From Dillenia suffruticosa (lineage: Eukaryota; Streptophyta; Magnoliopsida; Dilleniales; Dilleniaceae), in assembly GCA_033439265.1 (NCBI GenBank), contig JAVTVX010000001.1:18494608-18558607 (forward strand): a stretch of 64,000 nt of DNA. Reading direction: 5' to 3'. The position numbers were made by a program, and so were the translations under genes. Below the pieces are notes generated by a model. The model saw only the letters and a program-made list of their open reading frames with translations, was not told the DNA's origin and ran no database searches. Positions 58,885-64,000 of the stretch are shown one piece after another (position 1 is the stretch's first letter; every line of letters starts with the position of its first letter).

Positions 58885-59061
58885 TTTTTTTTTTTGGTTT
58901 TCACTATCAGTATCTGAGTTTTTTCCCATTAATTTAGTTCGAGCACTGTGGGGTCTATTTTAGGGGTTGGTTCTTTTTAATTTTTTTTTAATATTTTTAA
59001 TACTCAAATTTAAAATTTTTAATTAAAAAATAGAATGTCTAATCAGACGAAAAAATTATGT
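58885..59061 (-). mobile_element. SINE with target-site duplication (unit 2 copy)
   Basis: The same insertion as at 47767-47943, carried in the second duplication unit. Flanking repeats lie at 58872-58884 and 59062-59074. It is shared by duplication, not by independent insertion. Confidence 0.83.
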
Positions 59062-59572
59062 AACCATGGATTATCGCTTGTTTTCATTATTGTCTTGGCC
59101 TAAAAAAAGGGGTAATAGAAAACTGTGGGCTCCCTGTCCTAGATCCAAATTCTAACGAGGGCATCGTTAAGAATTGTTGCTTCGACAACAAAGAGAGATT
59201 AAATAAAGTTTGACTAGGCAATCAACCCAAAACTGCAGATCCCTCAACTTTATTTAACCCTGATATGATTGTCCAAATTAGGTTTAAAGATTACCAAAAA
59301 GGAAAAATCTTTCTCGTTTTAACAAAACTATTCAAATATAATCATTTCTCGGACGGAACTAATCAAATATAGTCATTTCTCTGCAATATTTAAATTTACA
59401 AAAGATGACATTTTTAATATCTCGTTTAGTTTTAGTCCCTTTCTACGTGGGGTTAAGCACTTAGATGGCATTGCCATGTCACTCACTTGACACTAAATAA
59501 TTTTAATTATCGCATTAAGATCAAATAATTCCACTATAACTCTAGATTTCTTGGTCTATACACTCTCTACCT

Positions 59573-60428
59573 TCTTACTAGCCATCCACTGATCTGAGAT
59601 CAACTGGAATTCAGATTGCAACTTCGATCTCTTTAAGCATAGCTTCTTGATTGCCAAAGCAAAAGGGTATTCTATTGCCGAAGTTTCTTGCTCAGATGCT
59701 AAGCTTTTTCACTACTCGAAAACAAACTGGGCTCTGATGAGCTAATCTTTGACAACATATCCTTGAGATCGTTCAAAAACTAAGGGTGATTGAACCAACT
59801 GTTAGGGTAACGAAAAGGGCAATGATCAGACCAACCCCTCGGCAACCCAAGTAGCTTATAAGATGGAAATTGCAAGCATTCTGTATTTGAAAAGGCCCTG
59901 TCAATCCTGCTCACAGAACCCCCTCCAAACCAAGTGTCTCACTAACGGGCGAGTGTCAAAGAAAGACTGAGCTACGAGTGTTAATATGACCCATATTTGA
60001 ATCACCCTTCTTTTACAAGAACTACCCAACCTCCTAAAATTCCATGGCAACATCTTCACTAGAAAAGATTAAAAACCCAAAACAAGTTACTAATTAGAGA
60101 GAACTACAGATTTGCAGTCCAATCCTCTTCCTCCTAGCTGATTCTGCAGAACCTCCAAGTCATTGCCAAGGCCTATGTTCAAAGCATAGCCCACCTTTAA
60201 TGTTTTTCCTTCTTGTTGGATATTACACCAAGCTGTTGACTCCTCAAAGTCATCTTCAGGGAGCATGATCCTACAATTTCCAACCAGTATAAGAGAACCA
60301 TTCGGCTGTCACTGTCCTCTCCATCCGTGTCTCCAATGCTTCGGTGATCAGTTAGGATCTTCGCCTTTCTACGCCTAAAAACCATGGGATAATTTTTCTT
60401 TTTGGTGCGCTCAGAAGGCAAAACATTT
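59573..60428 (-). mobile_element. L1-type LINE fragment (unit 2 copy)
   Basis: Identical arrangement to 48455-49310, carried by the duplication. Confidence 0.72.
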
Positions 60429-61651
60429 TCCCTAGGAAAGAACAGATTCTACCCGAATTTAGCCATTAATTAGCAGAATCACGAGATACACACTACTATC
60501 TTTTTGAAAGTTTATCACTCAAACCAACCGAGATTAACTTGAAGAATCATAGAAGTGGGTTATAGATCTAACATAGAGTTAGAAGCCACACCGGCTTGTT
60601 TTGCTTAAAAATGTTGTTCAATATTAATACAACGATAGAAAATTTTAGTATTATGAAAAAACAAAGAGTTCGATTTAAATAAAATTTTATTATTTTATTT
60701 AATATACGTTTGATATTTTTTATTGTAGAATCTTATTTTGTTTTTGTTACATCCAGGGGAAAAATGCTAGTTCCGTCATTGCTCACACTGCTATTTTAAA
60801 AGGAAAAAAAAAAGACGACTTACAAATAATATAGGAGTGATTTTTTATACATTGTGCTACAACAAGGTGGTCAAGCATACTGAACCACTTAGAAGTACAA
60901 TAAAGTCATTTTCTATACATTCTAAACTGCAAGCAAATATGTCCGTTTGGGGACCCATCTTCTTTACTACCTGTTTTTTGCATCCCAAGCAATAACCTTA
61001 AATAACTCTTAGGGTATCCTGCCAAGTCTGGTAGCAGAAGGTAGAGTCCCTTATGATTGCGTTTGGGTCTCCGTGTGCAACAATAGGTGCCCCCTGTACC
61101 ACGCTATGGCCAATTTGTCATCTTGACCGGACCAGGGAACAATGAGCCCAGCCTGCAGTTTTTGTAGGCTTGGTGGCTTTGGGCGTGGACTTAACTGAGT
61201 GCAGCTCAGGTGGGCTATACTATAGGATATTCTTGTTTGGGCATGCGTCTATTCAGTAAATTTTTAATAAAATTATTTAAAATTTCATTATTATGTAATT
61301 TTTATGTTAATCTCCAATAAATCTCAATTAAGACTCGTTTAAACTTTCCAAAAAGGCCTAAGTGATGGATACAATAAATCCAGATTTTCTCTCCAAGTTC
61401 TGCAGGTTGAAGAGAAAATAGGGCTTGATTGAAAACATTGAAAAATGAACAAAAATTAAAAGTTCTTCACCTTTTTTATAGAATCTAACCAAATCTTACT
61501 AAATCTCAATTACCAGAAAACCACAAAGCAAAGGCACCAAACACTTGTCCGCAATTGAAATTCTTGGCTTTTGCAAATCATCTCAATTCTCTATATAAAT
61601 CCATACCACATGGAAGAGCAAAATTCAAAACATAATCTACTTTGTGCAGAG

Positions 61652-62091
61652 ATGTCGAAGTTCTCTACTTCTTCCAATTTCACTCTTGTGTTATTCATCT
61701 TAGGTTTGTTCTTTGAACAACATATTTTTTGTCGCATGTTTACGTTGATCTAATGTGTGATATAAACACTTAAGGACTAATATTAATGTTTTTTTTCTTT
61801 GTAGCTACTCTCATTTTGGTGCAAAATGCGGATGCTAAATGCAGCTATTTATCCACCATAACAGGAGGGTGCCCTGATAAGAGCAAGTGTTTAGACGCAT
61901 GCAGGCCATGCTATGTGGGGATAGGACGTGTTACCGCATATTGCTATCAAAATACAGGGATCTATCCTGCTTGGGAATGTCGTTGTGACTTCTCAATGGG
62001 CGCACCTTGTCCTCCCCCTCCGGGTGCATTTCCCTGTCCAAAACCTTCTGCTGTTGTGGGTTACTCGAATCAAACCCAAGATCCTGTGTAA
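61652..62091 (+). CDS. Secreted cysteine-rich (defensin-like) peptide, gene D' (duplicate of D)
   Basis: Exon 1 61652-61703, exon 2 61805-62091; 112 aa, identical to gene D in both exons as far as I can compare, with the same 101-bp intron, TATA box (61590-61599) and AATAAA region. Confidence 0.83.
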
Positions 62092-63073
62092 ACTCCCCCT
62101 TTTATCCCCCCACCCCACCCTTTTCCTTTCTCAATAAAGAGCAATAGTCAATGAAGATATGGCTTCCAGTTTTCTATTCTCTTCTTACGGCAAGCTTCAT
62201 TTTTTTTTTTAATTTCGAACGAATAAATGTATTAAAATGTTTTTTTTTTTTAAAAAAAGTAAAAGAAGAAACACTCGATATGCACAACACAAGTCTCTCT
62301 CTAACCTCCCTTTTCTCTCTCTAGGAAGATAGTGATGTGTCAAGGTAGTGTCTATCTTTGCATCAAAACTATTATTTCTCATGCCTAACTAATCAAAATA
62401 ATTAATTATTTTCTTAATCATTAGGAGATAAATCACTATTTTTCTGAGATACTACAAAAATTTTTCTCTCAATTCCAAATACCCCGATAAAATAAATACA
62501 TAATAAGCACCAAAAACTTTTATAATTGAAATCTTCAATATTTATCACTTATGCATCACCAACAAACTATTTTAAACCCCTAAATCTTTAATAGTAGTAT
62601 TAAGGTATAACAACAACAATCAACTGAGTTTTAATTTTAAATTTTATAGTCGCCTATCTAAGAAACTAATATATGAGTGTGGAGAAAAAAAATAATATAA
62701 AATTAAATTTTAAAAACAATAATAAAGAAGATAAAACTAAAAAATAAAAATAATGAAAAAGAAGTAAAAAATAATAGTATTAAGGTATTTAAATTATATT
62801 AAAAGTGATACTTTTGGTATCGCAACTTAGTTTGAGTACCGTCAAAATTTGGTAGAGTCGAGCGTTTAGATCTCATTGTCATAATTTTAAAAAATAAATT
62901 GCTATACAATTATAAACAATTTTAAAATTTCTATAATTTTTTAGAAAAAATCATTAACCATAATTAACCAATCTTCACTTAATCACAAAAAGTAACGAAA
63001 TAAAAGGGGATATGGTGGTGCAATTGTGCTAGGGTTCCTCAAATAAGAGAGAGTACCGAGGTATGGGTGAACT

Positions 63074-63114
<41 letters not shown>

Positions 63115-64000
63115 GGATCATGAAAATACACATGTCGCAAAATACATATACCCATGAAGGATTGAATACTAAATCACGGAGAAAACATTTAAATAAAAGT
63201 TTTTTTTCATTTAAATATTTTTACAACAACGGTAAACTCTAGCATGAGAGGGATTGTACAAAAAATTGAACAATCAACAAAAAAAAAAAAAAAAAAAAAA
63301 AAACTAAGTTTTCACCTTTTTATTAAATTCAACTAAATCTCAGTAAATCTCAATCACCAAACTCCAAGTAAATGCACCAAACCATATTTGTCTATTATTT
63401 GTCTTTTCTAATCATAACATCTTTTGATAAAATAAATTCACACCCGTTTCAGCATTTGTGAGAATAAAAAAAATATGTAATCAAGAAAATCAATATAAAA
63501 TTATAAAATAATAATAATAATAAAATTTACATGATTTGACCAACATGTCTACATTCACGATGGGAAAAGAAATATTTGATCTCATTATATAGGAGGAGGA
63601 GAGGTACAAAATATATAGATATAACATTGAGAACATTCCCTAGCACCTCAAGGAATTCATGAGGAACCCACCAAACCCTACAATGGAAACCTAAAAGGGG
63701 AACTCCCAAAATTCAATAAAGAATCCCACCAAATGGAATCTTCCAAAGAGAAGCAACTAAACTTCGGGGGTATATCATCTTTGGGTAGCCATTGAATTAT
63801 AATTCAATTAATATCGTTCGTTTTTTTCATTAAGATTTTGAGTATCAAGCTTTCTCTATGTATCAAAAAAAAAAAAAAAAATCATCTTCCAATGTAGTAG
63901 TCCAAGAGCAGAAACAAAATAGACCTGATGAACATTATTAAAATTGTTAGAATTGAATCACCAAATTGATAAGAAAAATTCAAAATATCATCTACTTTGT
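62092..64000. other. 3' flank of D' to the window edge
   Basis: A copy of 50974-52881, including the (TA)n tract (about 63077-63107), the A-run near 63280 and the orphan D-type promoter remnant. The window ends inside the remnant. Confidence 0.7.

Larger units (their letters stand above)
58152..61640. other. Spacer between C' and D' (unit 2)
   Basis: A copy of 47034-50522: the gene C' poly(A) region, a GC-richer patch, the SINE (58885-59061), the LINE endonuclease fragment (59573-60428) and the D' promoter. Nothing new relative to unit 1 apart from one noticed substitution at 61072. Confidence 0.7.
55451..64000 (+). repeat. 11.1-kb tandem duplication, unit 2 (continues past the window)
   Basis: Repeats 44332-52880 in the same orientation and runs off the window edge. 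If the duplication is complete, a second copy of gene E should lie about 1 kb beyond the edge. Confidence 0.93.

Noticed and set aside
30338-62091. EPF/stomagen-type peptides as the family of the array, because of YP-AWECRC and C-x3-C-x2-C
   Set aside because: The N-terminal cysteines, the C-x5-C-x3-C spacing and the signal-peptide intron fit defensin-like genes better; kept only as an alternative to test.
1-64000. CRISPR arrays, tRNA genes, rRNA genes, bacterial operons
   Set aside because: Looked for on both strands. Short tandem repeats are microsatellites or transposon parts, and the only tRNA-like boxes are SINE heads.

Overview
The window is nuclear DNA of a flowering plant. Genes are split by GT-AG introns, intergenic DNA is very AT-rich, and the mobile DNA is typically plant: a Ty1/copia element, CACTA transposons, L1-type LINE fragments and a tRNA-type SINE family. 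The proteins and the vicilin N-terminus fit a dicot or another non-grass angiosperm; the species cannot be named from the sequence.

Layout. (1) 1-5.3 kb: AT-rich spacer with SINE copies. (2) 5.3-9 kb, plus strand: a complete ten-exon type I inositol-polyphosphate 5-phosphatase gene (567 aa). (3) 11.1-15.2 kb: SINE-rich spacer, then a two-exon FCS-like zinc finger (FLZ) gene on the minus strand at 14.5-15.1 kb, with a decayed second copy of its promoter near 12.2-12.7 kb. (4) 16.3-28.1 kb: a 7S globulin (vicilin) cluster holding a decayed copy (16.3-19.5 kb), an exon-6 scrap split by a SINE (20.2-20.5 kb), a LINE remnant (21.7-23.2 kb), an orphan vicilin promoter (24.5-24.8 kb) and one intact six-exon gene (25.8-28.0 kb, 534 aa). 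(5) 30.3-64 kb: a tandem array of small secreted cysteine-rich peptide genes, each with two exons, an intron inside the signal peptide, a CSalpha-beta/defensin-like cysteine pattern and, in most, a GAPCPPPPG-type tail. Six copies look intact (A, C, D, E, C', D'). A seventh (B) is broken by point lesions, a promoter/start deletion, a 6.2-kb copia insertion in exon 2 and a 1.29-kb CACTA insertion downstream.

The last 8.5 kb (55,451-64,000) repeats 44,332-52,880 almost exactly and forms the start of an 11.1-kb tandem duplication that doubles genes C and D. Its left junction lies in a truncated CACTA end. Apart from the first ~350 bp the two units are nearly identical, which means a very recent duplication, gene conversion, or two haplotypes placed side by side by the assembly.

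The best candidate for something undescribed is the cysteine-rich array: ten mature cysteines, a proline-rich tail, two promoter classes, a gene (C) whose intron carries a promoter of the other class, and ongoing copy-number change. The vicilin and cysteine-rich clusters both encode secretory-pathway, cysteine-containing products, but nothing in the sequence shows that they act together.
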